Positions 25,261-38,697 of a stretch of 64,000 nucleotides of DNA are shown here, piece after piece. The notes below the pieces were generated by a model. That model was not told the origin of the DNA, did not search any database, and saw only the letters and a list, made by a program, of their open reading frames with translations. A program made the position numbers and the translations under genes. Origin of the DNA: Mucor racemosus (lineage: Eukaryota; Mucoromycota; Mucoromycetes; Mucorales; Mucoraceae); the NCBI GenBank assembly GCA_027405735.1, contig JAPEHQ010000004.1, forward strand, positions 2,294,001-2,358,000, read 5' to 3'. Every line of letters starts with the position of its first letter. Within the stretch, counting starts at the first letter, position 1.

Positions 25261-25505
25261 TTATTACAAAAACAATAATCACGTAGTCATTTTTTTTTTA
25301 TTATTATTGTATTATTTTACAGTGATTTTAGAGCAAACAAGATTTTTTTAAGGTTAATTTTTTAGTATTTATAGATATGGGGGGGGGGACAAGGGAGGAG
25401 GAGAGATGGTCAGGGTGAGTCGAATTGATATTGTATATTATGAATATTGAAGTTTATAAACAGTGAGAGAGTGAGAGAGTTGTATTCTTTGTATATTGTT
25501 TTTTC

Positions 25506-28500
25506 TTAATAAGGAGGATCATCTCTGTGTCTCTTGGCTTGTCTTTGTCTGAATAAATCAAAATCTGGTGGTCTGTTTGGGCCCATACCTACAACAAATC
25601 CGTTAATTACAATACACACTATACAGCATCTAATAAATTTCTTACCTTTATGAGGTTGATAATCATCATCATAATCATCTCTACCTCTACGCTTCATATT
25701 AGGTTTACCACCACTTCCACCACCACGCATTGGCATATTTCCACCACCACGTTTATTATATCCACCACGACCACCTCTTTGATTTCCATAGTTATTGCCA
25801 CCACGGCCAGAATCTCTATTTTGTTGTTGTTGATGCATAGGTGGTTTATTGGGTCTTTGTGATTGCTGTTGTTGTTGTTGTTGAGGAGGAGGCTGTTGAG
25901 AAGCAACATTACCACTTTGAGGCGGTAAGGGTATGATAATACTACGTAAAAGATCTACAAGTTCTCCAGATTGAATCATAGGCCCATTAAATGTTTGTGC
26001 TGGAGGTAAGTTTGAAACGAAATAAGCAACTGCATCAGGTAATGAAGATGGTGGTATTGAAGGAGCAATTACTGCGGCACTAGCAGCATTAGAAATAATA
26101 GGAACAGGGATACTAGGACTATTCCAACTTGGTTGTTGTTGTTGTTGAGGTGGAATTACAGATTGTGTAATAGGTTCAATTTTAACTGGAATTTGAGGTG
26201 TAATTTGTTGTTCTGGTACTGGAGCAGTAGGAACAACAGAGGTGATGATGGGTGAAGCATTAGCAGGACGTACAGCAGGCTTATAAGATTGCCATTGATT
26301 GAGATCTGGACGAGGATATCTTTCAGGATGTACAGGTTCTAAAAGAGGTCTTTTTTGATGATCTTTAGAATGTTGCTGATGCTGATGTTGTTGTTGCTGT
26401 TGTTGTTGTTGCTGTTGCTGCTGTTGTATTTGTTGTTGCTGTTGTTGCAAATTAGTTGTTGATTCATTACCACTGGCAGTACCAGTAATTGCGGCTGCAG
26501 CATCTGCCAATTGTTGATCACGAGCGACCCAACCTAATTCTTGATCTTCAATATTGCGAACATCTAAATAGCTTTGTCTTTTCAAGAATGATTCCATTGT
26601 ATTAATTGAAGGAGTGGCCATAGCTTCAATGCGTCTTTTTTCTACATTTTGAATAGAAGCAAGATCTCCATATTTGTTTTCATAATCAAGAAACTTGAGC
26701 CAGATAGGACCAGCCTTCTCTGCTGGCATAGTAGCCAAAGTTCTTTCAAACAAGGCACGAGTGTTATTATCATCATTCATTTCGATCAAGAAATCCAAAT
26801 ATTCGCAAACAAAATCTGGATTATCTGCAAATGATTTTTGACCCAAACTAAATACTTTACCAGCAATAGTAGCATCTTTTGAATTATGATATTCCATCAA
26901 AGCATCAGAAACATAAACATGATAGGTACAATTAGTAGCTTTACGAGCTCTGGAAAATAAGGCACGAGCACTCTTGATACCATCAGTGCGACGAGCAAAT
27001 CGCATATAATTAATCCAAACTAAAGAACCACCACGAGCAATTACTTCCACTTGATCATTCAACTTTTTCTCAATAGCATCTTGTTCCTTTTTAACATGTT
27101 TTTCACGAGAACGCAATTGTTCTCTCACTTCACCATCAATATCATCGGATAAATTCAAAGATGCTCTTTCTACATCTGCTTCCTCATGAAGTTTATTGAT
27201 TTCTTGTTGTGCAGCTTGCTTCAAATCTTCAATATTTTTGTCTAATGTAGTTACCAATTGGTCATAAGCTTGACGAGCTTCATCTAATTGACGTTTAGAT
27301 TCACATAATTCAGCATATGAAAAGTTGAGTAAGAGACTAGTTGGCATAATCTCAATGCCTTGCTTTAAAATAGAAAGTGATTTCTCGGGTTTGTTGAGCT
27401 CCAAGTAATAGCTGGCAAAACTGTACCAAATCTCAGGGTAAAGTCGAAGCACTAAAAATGCTTGTTGATAAGTGTAAGCTACACGATCCATAACTGCAGT
27501 TTCATCCTCTAATTGCAAAGGATCACTCTTTTCCCATTGAATATAGTTTTTCCATAAATCTAATTGAGCAAGCTCATTTGCGGTCCATTTAGGAGGTAAA
27601 GATACACCATTGTTATTGATATTATCAGTGAATAAGCGCATCTCACGTAATGCAGTACGAGCTGTCATGTAGGCTGATGATTTCTCTCCCAAGAATTTTT
27701 TAGCCTAATGATTGATTCATTAGATTTAGTTTATACATCCCTCATCTAAATAACTTACTGTTAATCTATTCAAGTTGTTTTCCCATTGATCATATTCTTT
27801 CCAAAGATGTTCTACATTATTTAATGGAATTGTAACTGCTTTTTGATAAGCACGACGCATTGAATCCATTTTACGTTGTTCTTCCCAAGTATTTGAAGTC
27901 TAATTATGAAAATGTATCAAAAAACCATTATTTTTTGCTGTCAATCTTCTCTCACTCTCTCTCTTTCTTTTTTTTTTTTTTTTTTTTTACCTCTGCAGAT
28001 TTTAAAAAATAGATATAATCTGCCCAAATAGGACCAGCATCTTTGTCAAAACCAACATTACTTAAAACATATTCATAAGCTTTTTCAATGATAGCTCTTG
28101 CTTCAGGAGTGACAGAAGAACCACTTTCACCAGAATTAATACGACGAATATAACCAAGATAAAACTTCCAAAGATCAACTGATAATACTGTTTTAAGACA
28201 TCGAGTAAATAAAGCTTCAACTTCATTGAAATTGGAGTATTTCAATTCTAATTCAAGATAGGCAAGCCAGTGTTTTGGCTATTAAATATTATATAAATTA
28301 TGTAAGAAAACAGCTCAAAATTTGGTAGAACCAATGTGCATTTCATCTCGAAGTTTACGAAATCTCTCATTATAAACTTACCGAAGTAGGAAAAACATTT
28401 AAGAAACGTTCATAAATTTCACGAATCACTTCCAAATCACCAGTTTGTTGAGCATCATTTATTAACCATGTCCAAGCTTCAATATCATATTTGTTTTCTT

Positions 28501-28570
28501 TAATTCGAGATTCGTATCGTTCTTTTCTCAGATTGATTTTACTATTTACAACGGGTTGTTCTACAGATTT

Positions 28571-28603
<33 letters not shown>

Positions 28604-29146
28604 CTGTTGCTGTTGATGTAATGCTGCTACAGGAATTTGCCATGAAGCAGGCGCGCTTAAAAATGGAGGAGCATCATCAGTTTGATGAGAAATTCCTTCC
28701 ATTGGAGTATACTCCTCTACATCTTGTTTAATATCTTGATTTTCCATATTAGGTGTTGCTATGGAGGTATCTTGATCTGTTTCCATGGTAACCGTATTTT
28801 CCTGATCCGCTGTTGTTGTTGTTGTTGTTGCTGTTGTTGCTACTGGAGATGATGATGATTCCTTAGTCGCGTTTTGAGGTTCTTCGACTTGCTCTTGTTC
28901 AACTGGTTGTTCAGTAGTAACCTCCTCATCAATAGTTTCCTCCTTTACATCTGTTGTCTCCTCATTGTCAACGGCAGCATCAGGAGCAGGAGTTTCTTCT
29001 GTCTTCATTGTTTCATTCATGTCAGTTTGTTGCTGTTCTTCAATGGATGTTGTTGTATTAGATTCCATATTTGTATCCTCAGAAATTACATTGGGTACTT
29101 CTGATGGATAACTTAATGTGGCATTTTCAGATTGTTCCGCGTCCAT
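25506..29146 (-). CDS. RNA14: Rna14 / CstF-77 mRNA 3'-end processing factor
   Basis: Five exons (29146-28382, 28278-27991, 27899-27759, 27704-25646, 25588-25506) join in phase into 1,111 residues. After a ~220-residue acidic and poly-Gln N-terminus comes the HAT (half-a-TPR) array: YDIEAWTWLINDAQQ, IYERFLNVFPTS, HWLAYLELELKYSNF, LWKFYLGYIRR, AGPIWADYIYFLK, LWKEYDQWENNLNR, EIWYSFASYYLEL and NPDFVCEYLDFLIEM. The Pro/Gln-rich tail ends in an RGG stretch (GGNNYGNQRGGRGGYNKRGG) and a PPDFDLFRQRQAKRHR end. Rna14/CstF-77 dimerises and scaffolds cleavage factor IA in nuclear polyadenylation. The RGG tail is an extra RNA-binding-type feature. The last intron is 57 nt, a multiple of three with no stop, so unspliced mRNA would still be translated. 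Confidence 0.92.
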
Positions 29147-29796
29147 CTTTTTCAATGATAAAACAGGGAAAAAAAATTACAGAATGAGAGGGAAAAATTT
29201 TTTGCAAAGAAAAAAGTTTATAATGAGCCCAAGTTTAGCTTGGTTTAAATGAAGAAATTGAGTGGTTGCTATACGCTGGGCTCTTCCACCACTGCCAGCA
29301 CCACACAACAATCAATAATGTGAGATATGTGATATGTGACGTATATAAGAGAGGTCTATGGGGTTATGATTAGGGTTCGGGTTTAACCTTGGATTGAAAG
29401 TCAGGATCAATCTTTTGAATCAATGCATTTAGTGATTTAGATACAATTCAGTTGAATTGATTTATAAATAAACATATAAAACGTTTAAAAGAAAATTAAA
29501 AGACTCAATGGATTAAGCAAGCAAATAATAGCAGCAAGATTCTCCTTGGTTTATGTATAAAATAAAAATTCTATATAAAGGAGTATACATGTAAAAGGGG
29601 ATTCTTCTGTAGTTGAAGCAGAACTTTTTTGAGAAGTTGGTCATTTATTATATAAAGAAAAACTTGATTTTTTGATATTTAGTTATTTCAGCATTTTGAA
29701 TTCTTCTTTTATTTCTTTTTTACTCTTTTTCTTTACTTTTTTTCTTTACTTTTTTTTATTTTTTTTTTATTCATTTGATCTTGTAATAAAGCAAAA
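29147..29796. promoter_or_regulatory. Shared divergent promoter region
   Basis: The 650 bp between the RNA14 start (minus) and the start of the next gene (plus). It contains a pyrimidine-rich leader (TTTCTTTTTTACTC and similar) just before the plus-strand ATG. No specific factor site is recognised. Confidence 0.4.
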
Positions 29797-31564
29797 ATGT
29801 ATTCTTTAGATTTTGCGGCTCAAGTTAGCCGAATATGTATGGATGAAATCCGAAGACGAGGTAAAAACGTCAAAAATTTAAGCAATGGCGATCACAAAAC
29901 TAAAACCATTACTATTATAACACACAATTAGGTTTAAGAGAACGCAAAATATTGCGTAAATCGGGTGAGTAGTGCTTTTCTTTTTGATTATTCTCCCTAA
30001 CATCTCTATCCCCTCCCCCGCCTTTTTTTTTTGGTTCTATACAAGTGAGAGGGGATCCTCACTCCTCATGTTTTATTCATTCCCCTTTTTAAATATTGAA
30101 ATCAACATCTTATTTACTCCTACACATGAAAAAACTGCTGCCCAAAGAGATGATTTATACTACAATTGATTTTTAAAGAATTATTTTACATGTTTTATCA
30201 AATAATATCATGTCCCTCACTAGTTTCTCCCCTTTTCTCATCATTGGCTTCTTTGCCTCCTCTTTTTTTTTCTAAAAAAGTCAGGGCTCTCCTACTAACA
30301 AATCTCTTGTTTCTATCCATAGTTCCCAACAGCGTTCTGCTATTAAAAGTATTTCGAAAGCAAAATTGTACCGCCGACGATCTCACTCATGTTAGTATTC
30401 ATTCTGTTGCAACATTGATGCAAGATACTTTATGGTGTTGTCAAGAAAGAATTGTGCCTAAAAAAGTATGGCGAGTGATTAATTATGAAAGTAAGTTTTC
30501 TGTTTCAATTGAAACAAATCACCATTTTTCTCACATTTTATAACAATTAGCTTGCACTTTCGATGATCTTTCTCAATTTATATCCAAAAGAGGGCAGAAT
30601 TTACTTGTAGAAATATTAGATTTTCTTGTTCAAGTAATGCGACATAAAGATTCCAATCAAATGGATGCATATCATTTAGGTGAAGCCATGGGCAAAGTAA
30701 CATTAGGACCCACCGATTGTGATCCAATCATTGCAGAGAAAGCAGGACATTTTTTGACACGCATGATCATCGAGCATTCTAAAACGATCCATGGAGAGAA
30801 AAAGCGACTTTTATTCAGGGTCGATTCAGGATTTGCTTGGCCACCATCTGCCATTGCAACAAAAAACCTCCCCATGTCTAAATCAGAAGCTGCTCGAGCC
30901 AAGGCTAAATCTTACAATCGTCTCATTACAAAAATTCACAAAAGAAATTATGATTGGATTTCTAATGCAAACGTCGCTCTTTATGCCATGTTGGAAGATG
31001 ATTATGAACCAGAGCCTTCTAATTCTTTTTCAGAGCCTTATCTATCTATTTTCTCAAAGCATTTAGACCCCTCACAAGCTATTTCATCCCCTGTCTTGTT
31101 TCGTTTGGTTACAGAAGCTAGTAAAGCTATCGAGCCTATTCCTTTAGATCCATTTGCTGACTCTTACTTGTTTGGAGGAGGAAAAAAGAAGTTCAACCAA
31201 GCTAATAGGGTACACCCTATTGAAACTCAAATTAGCGTTGCTTTTGATGACTTTATGCCACTACTTCGAAATAACATTGCTTCCAATTATTATGATGCAC
31301 AAACTCAAGTGAATCACACTGAAAAGAGCCATCAAGGGACAACCAATAACAAATCACATATGAAGATTATTAATTCATCCCTTTCTCATATGAAGCTTAA
31401 TCTTAGAAAGCATAAATCTCAAGGTATGCATAATCAACAACCTGGCGATTATATCCCAGAAGAGCCTCAACAACAGCAGCAGCATCACAAACAACATCAC
31501 CACAATCAACAACAGCATCATCATCCTCATCATCATCACCAACAGCAACAGCAACAGCAACAGC

Positions 31565-31595
<31 letters not shown>

Positions 31596-31872
31596 GCAAC
31601 ATCAACAACAACATCAACATGAACCTGTCCACCCTATGCCTCCTTTGCCAACATCTACTACCACAACTAGTAGTAATATTATGGATAATAATAGTGAAAC
31701 CTATCCTCATAGTAACAAGACACTTCATTCCGCAGAAGAATATAATACTTCTAATACCAGCAGCACCAACAACAAAGGAAAGCATAATCAAGTAAAGAGT
31801 ATGATGAAGAGAGTTATCAAAATGGGTACCATTGTACCAATCAAGAAGGCATCACAAACATCCATTTATTAA
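29797..31872 (+). CDS. Msb1/Mug8- or RhoGAP-like protein with poly-Gln/His tract
   Basis: Four exons (29797-29860, 29932-29964, 30323-30490, 30551-31872) join in phase into 528 residues. Residues 1-240 form an all-alpha-looking globular part: LRERKILRKSVPNSVLLLKV, LMQDTLWCCQERIVPKKVWR, FISKRGQNLLVEILDFLVQV, YHLGEAMGKVTLGPTD, EKAGHFLTRMIIEHSK. Its order recalls RhoGAP folds, including the degenerate Msb1/Mug8 type found in fungal polarity proteins; no clear arginine finger is seen. The C-terminal half is disordered, with a long Gln/His tract (roughly residues 380-435) and a basic end. A role in polarised growth is only an inference from family resemblance. The gene model itself is firm; the family call is tentative. 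Confidence 0.6.
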
Positions 31873-32776
31873 AAAAAGAAAAAAAAAAGAATAAAGCAAT
31901 ATTCATTCTAACCTCTTTCCTCGCAATCACTATATTTGAAGTATCCGAATACTCACACACAGCAGCACCCATCTTTTTTTTTTTTTTCCTTTATCTCTAC
32001 TTGCATTTATTTACTATTTACTATTATTAATTTACTCCCTAATTCCTCTTCATTTTTTTGTATTGTAACGTGTAATAGTATACGTTCTACTTTATTAATC
32101 ATTAGTTGAAATAAACAAATCTATATATATATATATATAAAACATGGATCATCGGGTCTCTTTTTCCGTTGGGCTGAAAATCAAAAAATATGAAGTATTA
32201 GCCATTAAAAGTATTTTTTGGTTACTTTAAAATTAGAATATTTTTTTTTTCAAAATTGCATTATAAAGCTTAGGATGTCTAGATTATGTGTATAATTTTT
32301 AATTTTGAATAAAACGCGTTAAATGATGTTTAACAGGTATTTCTCCTAGTCCTATCCAGCAAGATTGTTATTTTTTTCGCCTGCCGACTTAATTTTTGGT
32401 GCTACATTAAATCTATGCAAACGATCATACACACACAAAAAGGCGGATATTCAATCCCTTCAATGCTAACAACCTTAGTAATGAAGAACGAAGGTAGGAT
32501 AGAAGAGCATGGACTCTTTAGACATATCTATATGATCGGTACACACTTTCTGCTGAGTGAAATGAATTGAACTTCTATCAAAATATACCGCATACACACA
32601 TACTGTACATATGGTACGCACAGACCTTTATCACTTTGACCCATTTTTTCGATACTTTTACTAGTTTTAGACATATTTTTTAAAATACAAGTTTGTGTCC
32701 AAATATAAAGACATGTACCCATGTTATTTTATTTTTTGTTTATTATGCATTACGCAATCTCATTCTATATAATAAT

Positions 32777-32811
<35 letters not shown>

Positions 32812-34328
32812 AGGGTACATGTATAATTGATGACCTTGTTCCAGATATATAAGTTATACGAGAAGATATGGATTTTAGAATGCATTGTACGACATTAAAC
32901 ATATATAATTTGCTTGTTCAGAAGAAGCCGAATTCTCCTGATTTGACTTTGCCGATGAACCTAATTGATATTTTAGTTTTTCCCCTATTTGATTTCTTCT
33001 TTTCATATGAAAATAAGATATTTTGTCTCCCAAAATCAATGCATTTTCTTTCCTATTGATAACTGCAAGTTTATCTATACATCTAGATATACGTAGATGT
33101 GAAATAATGAAATCGAGTTTTGATCCGATGACTTTCTTGTATAAATAAGAATGTCAAACTACACATTTTCGCCTCATAGAAGATGATAATCATTCTTCAA
33201 GTAGCACATGAGCTAAAATAGGATGCCATTGAGAAAAAGGCGTGTAACTTTAGCGATTGCATTATGATTAGTAACAAGTAAAATTTGCTTTTGAAAAGAT
33301 GTAATAAGGAGCCTTTTACAAAGCATATTTTAAAGTTTAAAGAAAAGGATTTACATCAATACAAACAATAACAACTTTTTCTATGTTTTTTAAGGAGCAT
33401 ATCTTCGGATTTAGCGAGTAAAATATTATCATCGTGTGTTTGTGACCCCAGTAAAGAGTATTTTCCCACCTAACTCTGATCATTCTTTTGTCAGACAGTT
33501 ACACACTTAAATGCACCATTGTACAACTTGCAATCACATCTTTTGCTCTCTTATTTTTTTGAAGGGGACAAGGGCCATCAAGGGAACATGTATACAATGC
33601 TTAGACATTTAGAATACATTTACGTGTTTGTATTTACGCAAAAAAAAAAAAGAAAAAGTATATTTAAATCAACTTTTAGATCAAGTTTATAAATAACACA
33701 TATCGAAAGACATCATTTGACATGTATAATATACTATATACGTCGCTGAGTCATCTTGTGCTTCTAACCCCTTTATCAAATTTGTCTAGTTCCATCACTG
33801 ACAGATAAATTTGGATTGATGGCCAGTGTATGTGTGTATGCGTGTCAACAAAGATAATGATCGGGATCTTTATGTTACCTAGTGTCTGTTGAAATCTATT
33901 GAAATGATATTTTTATAAATCTTAAATCATCTGTCTTGTCAGTTTGTTTATGTGCAATAAATTTTTATTTATATCATCATCAGTATCATCATCATACATC
34001 ATATATATATTTAAAAGAAAATCATAGTAAGGAAAAAAAAAAAAAACGAAAGAGAAAAATAAAAAGGGACCGATTTCAAAGAAGGGAATTACATAATAAT
34101 AAAGAAATACTATACACATAAAAAGAAGGAGGATACAAAGAGAATATACAAAAACAATGAAATGATATAGGGGAACAGGGAGGGGGAGAGATGATATATA
34201 ATAGGTAATAATAGTAATAATAATAATAATAATAAAGTAGTAATAATAATAATAAAATGGATATAATATATGGGTAACATATAGGCCTTTTTTTTTGGGG
34301 GGGATAGTAGAAAAAGAAAGAAAGGAAA
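31873..34328. other. Intergenic region with simple repeats
   Basis: About 2.5 kb without a recognisable gene. It holds a (TA) run near 32121-32136, a 31-nt A homopolymer (32778-32808), AAT/TAA-type microsatellites at 34205-34255, and a G run at 34298-34303. It contains the 3' flanks of the two converging genes on either side. Confidence 0.5.
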
Positions 34329-35538
34329 TTATCGCATTGATAACTGATGATAATGATCATTTGTATCAATTAATCTTGTTCTACGAAATCTGCTTGAATG
34401 TTCTTCTTGTTGATGTTGTTGATCAGAGTAATAATGTTGATGAGGATGTTGGTATTCTTGTTGTTCATGAAGATGAAGATGATGCATTGATTGATGGTGT
34501 TGATGTTGATGTTCAATAGTTGGACTAACAAAATCTCTTTGATAAGTATAAAAATCATGTCTACGACGTCTTGGAGGTTCAATAAAAGCACTTGCAGAAG
34601 ATTGCTGTTGATGATTTACAAGTTCAGGATAATTCATCATTTGAGCAGTTAAATTTTCAGATTCCAACATGGGTTGTAAGATACGACGTCTTGCATTGAT
34701 AAACCAGTTACTGATCTGATTTACAGTAAGGCCTGTATGGCGAGCTAGATCTGCTTTTTCTTTTTCAGCAGGATAAGGATGCTTTTTATGTTGAATAAGC
34801 CATTTACGAAGGAATTCAGTTACTTCTTTGGGAAGATTTCCTCGACGTCTTTTTACAGTAGAATCATTTTTAGCAGTGGCAGAAGAAGAAGTAGTAGTAC
34901 TAGTAGGAGTGATAGGAGTAGTAATAGTAGAAATAGGTGCTGTTGGGCTGATAGGTGAAGTGGATATGTTACATGGAGTTGATTTGGATTTGGATTGTTT
35001 TCTACTGATCATTGGGTAATATTTTTCTTCTTCAATAGAAGTATAGTAATTACTGTTGTTTGTGGCTTTAATTGTACGATGCGATTGATAGGAGGGATGT
35101 TCAATAGTAGCAATGCTGTCACCGGAGCTTGAGCTTGATGAGCTAATGTTTGATGTTGTGCTTGTACTTGGGGAGACTTTAATATCTTTATCCAAGTAAT
35201 CTATAAATGATTTTTTTTTGTTAGTGTTTCTGTGTGAGTATCTGTGTGTGTGCACTGATTTTTCTGTACTACATTGTACATACACACACAAGGAAAATAA
35301 AATAATAATTACCAGCTTCAAATTCCACTAAGCCTGCAAAAGAATCATTGGACTTTTCACTCCAGAATTGTGCATTGTGTTCCAACATTTCATTGGTCTT
35401 ATCACGGTGGCGATCTATGGCTGTACGATCATGATATTTGTTGGCATTTAGCTTCATTTCGAGTTGTTCTGATGGATTGTCATGGTAAATAATCAGAGGA
35501 CAAAATTGTTTAATGCGATTTTGAGTAGAAGATGACAT
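34329..35538 (-). CDS. TALE-class homeodomain transcription factor
   Basis: Two exons (35538-35313, 35200-34329) join in phase into 365 residues. A homeodomain lies at about residues 190-255 (starting KRRRGNLPKEVTEFLRKWL). It has the three-residue loop extension with HPYP between helices 1 and 2, and the recognition helix NQISNWFINARRR, with Ile50 and Asn51 in their usual places. The rest is low complexity: Ser/Thr/Pro-rich before the domain, His/Gln-rich after it. TALE proteins (Meis, Pbx, Iroquois, yeast Cup9/Tos8 and some fungal mating-type proteins) bind TGAC-like sites. No partner mating-type gene is visible nearby, so a mating role has no support here. Target genes are unknown. Confidence 0.9.
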
Positions 35539-38054
35539 TACTGCGTTTTCGGAATACTTGAATTTTAGTTAGTAAATGGTATTTTTTTGTCTTAAAAAAA
35601 ATGTCTAATTTACCTTTGCAAGTACACTTGTCATTTTATATGTTATAGGAGAAAAAAAAAAGTAAAATGTATCAAAAGAGAAAGAGATGAAAAAAAAAAG
35701 AGAGAGGAAAAAGAAGAAGAAAGATGTCTATTTTTTCGATATCAAAATGCAAAAAAATGGTTTATTTATACGATTATCTTGATTGCACCTGATAGACTTT
35801 GACTTACAAAGAAGAAGAAAAAAACATAGTAGTACAATCAATTAGCTTTATATATATCAAGTACATGAAGAATCTCGCCCGACCTACTTTAAAGGAGGTA
35901 CTTGAATAAGTTGGTTGGTGGGTTAAAAATGGGGGTCTAATGTAAAAGTATGTATTAGCAAAAAAAAAAAAAAGAAAAAAAAAATTGATGTTACTCAAAG
36001 ATTGAAACAGATGATTCATACAGAGTATCACTCTATTACACTTGTTTAGCCTTAATTGAAGTTTGTACACTAGTATATCTATGAAATACATGCCAAAAAT
36101 AACTTTTTTATTCTTTTTTCCCCAAAAGAAAGGGAGGTATCAATGTACAAATTGACAATGATTTGATATACAAATATGTATGTAATATGTAGAGAAAAAA
36201 GTTGGTTGGATAGAGCAAGCATTAAACTGTTTCATCCCTACTCATAAAGGGGTGTTTTGTTCATTTTACTACTCGTAAAAATTATCTACATGTTGCCACT
36301 GATTTCAAAATAAAAAGGAAAGTGGTTGCATTTTGTTGGTTAAATTTGATTCTAATTTAGATCAAACATCTTGTTATTGCATATACACACACACACACAC
36401 ACATAATGTATTAAGATATAAACTTGATATATGATCGGCTGATGTTCTATCTTGAACGACAACTCGGCTTGGTATCCCGGGAAGAAAGGACAAAAAGTGC
36501 TACTTTTTTATACGAATTTAGGTAGTATGGTCGAATCAAAAAAATACAGCGAGGGCTTATTTAGTAATTAAAAGCACGGACCAGCTGATTACTTTCAGAT
36601 ATGTATGTAATGTACCTGGACGAGATATTTTTTATTGTTATTTCCTGAATGAATTATTCGAAACATCAAGAGAGTTTACTACAACACATGTATGATATAT
36701 TCATGTAGGCTAATGTATTTTCATATCTGGGAGATCTTCTTAAATACAGTAGATTAAGAGATACATTCAATGTGACCCATGGCTTGATGACACAATGACA
36801 AATAAATTGAAACCCATCATCATCACCCAAGTATAATACAAAAATGAGCAAGATGAGGGAACTTTTTTCCCTATTATTTACATGAATCCATAAAAGAACC
36901 CCCTTAAACAAACAAGCTTATTTCGTCAGTTTACACTATATATACGCAGTATGATATACAAACATCTCCGCAAATATCAAGAGACATTATCTTTTTTTGA
37001 GAGGGAGAGAAAGGGATAGTGAGTACAAGAAAGGGAGGGGGGTTACATTACAAGAAAAAAAAATTGAACGGGGTATGGCGGGAGGAAATTACAGCGAATA
37101 TATTTTTTGTGAAAGAGAGTGAGATGATAATCGATTATATCTAATGAGTATACATCAGGAAGATTTTCCCTGATTTTTATTTTATTTTTTTGCAACAAAG
37201 ATTTGCAATTTACTGCTAAGAAGTCATATAAAAAAAACCGAGGTTACATTTTGACACTAACACAATGTTATACGATGTAGTGAATTTTCACTGGCTAAAT
37301 AGATTTACAAATCACCATTTTTTGTAACGTTGAAATTTATTCCAAACATTCGCTTGAATGTGTATTTTTTATTTATTTATTTGCTCCTTGGTAAAATAAA
37401 TCGTACATTTAGCTACTTGCATGAATTATGATCAAAAATGATGACTTGCTTGTATGTGTATATAATAAAAAGATTTGGGGATTTGGTTCATGTATAATAA
37501 ATGTCAGCTGCTTTTTACAATTTCGTAATATACATTTCCCTTTCTTCTTTCTTTCCCCTACTCCTCCCCCTCCCCCCATACATAAATCCATCATTGCACA
37601 TCAACAACCTTCCAATAATAGAAACTCACATAATACATTGGCGGCAAATTGATCTTTTTTTGCTAATAAGTTGTGCATTTAGAATGCATAAGAAACACGT
37701 TTAAACATTTTAAAAAAGGACAATAATAGATCATCCAAATGCAAAACAGAAAGAGCCACGTGTGATTTGGAAAAAAAAAGTAGTAAAAGATGGTTTGCGT
37801 CTAGAACAACCACAACCACAACAACAACAACTACATAAAGTTTATAAAGTTGTTTATACACTTTATCACTTGACTTATCTTTCTGCCTCTCCCTCGCTCT
37901 TTTTTTACTTTAATGTCAATAAATCCCTTATTTCATATATTTTACACTTTCCTTTTCGTACACATGATGTTTTTTTTTTAAAGAGGGAGACCTGAGTCAA
38001 ATAGGTCATTCATCTGAACCAAAATTAAACTCAACAGATTTAAACATCAAACAC

Positions 38055-38085
<31 letters not shown>

Positions 38086-38204
38086 TGATGGGCGTTTGTC
38101 AATCAAACGACATGTTTTATTTTAGGCTTGATTAAAAAGTGATACATTTCTTTCCTTTCAACCGGCCTCTTATTTATTCATTCATACTTATATTTTGATC
38201 TACC
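35539..38204. other. Intergenic region with simple repeats
   Basis: The 5' flank of the homeobox gene, then AT-rich DNA without a recognisable gene. It includes an (AC) run near 36386-36402 and a poly-A run around 38054-38083. Open frames of up to 95 codons show no family signature. Confidence 0.5.
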
Positions 38205-38314
38205 GTTCCTGGTTGCTATGGAAAATTAATTCGGTTCCTGGTTGCTAAGGAAAACGTAATTCGGTTCCTGGTTGCTAGGGAAAACGTAATTTTGTTCCTG
38301 GTCGTTAGGGAACG
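38205..38314. promoter_or_regulatory. ~30-bp tandem array carrying RFX/X-box-like motifs
   Basis: Three units of 29-30 bp begin GTTCCTGGTTGCTANGGAAA (38205, 38234, 38264), and a fourth, altered one starts at 38294 (GTTCCTGGTCGTTAGGGAAC). Each contains GTTGCTA-NGGAAA(A/C), which resembles the RFX-family X-box (GTTGCC-ATGGCAAC-type imperfect palindrome). The array lies 0.4 kb beyond the kinesin stop codon and about 2.7 kb upstream of the homeobox start. The repeat is directly visible; RFX binding is inference. Confidence 0.55.
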
Positions 38315-38697
38315 TTTAAACTCAGTGCATGAATTTTGATCATTTTAGATACAAAATCAATCAAATCCATAGTTTCAAAGAATTTTTACAAGCCTAAAAA
38401 AAGCTAAATCTACTTTACAGCATAACAATAAAAAAAGTTATTTAAATGTTACTCTTCTTGTATATTTGTAAAAAAAAAATTGAATTTCTGTAGAAACAAA
38501 ATAGGCTACAATTTTTTTACAATTTTAATTGAGTAAATACAGAACAAAATACTTCTGTACATCAACAAAGAAAACAAAGTAGATGCAAAGGAGGTTTGGA
38601 AGAAGATCACTTATTTTTATTATTATTATTTTTACATGGCTAAGGTATATGAAAAAAAAAAACATCTATATGTAGTGACACAGGCAGTTTTTCCTTT

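Noticed and set aside
31375..31791. 138-codon minus-strand frame rich in leucine
   Set aside because: It is the reverse reading of the Gln/His tract of the gene at 29797-31872.
34329..35538. Homeobox gene as part of a mating-type locus
   Set aside because: TALE factors occur outside mating loci. No HMG gene, RNA helicase or triose-phosphate transporter, as expected at a Mucoromycota sex locus, is nearby.
35804..36091. 95-codon minus-strand frame upstream of the homeobox gene
   Set aside because: Composition is Phe/Tyr-rich from AT bias, with no motif, no good context and no link in phase to the homeobox exons.
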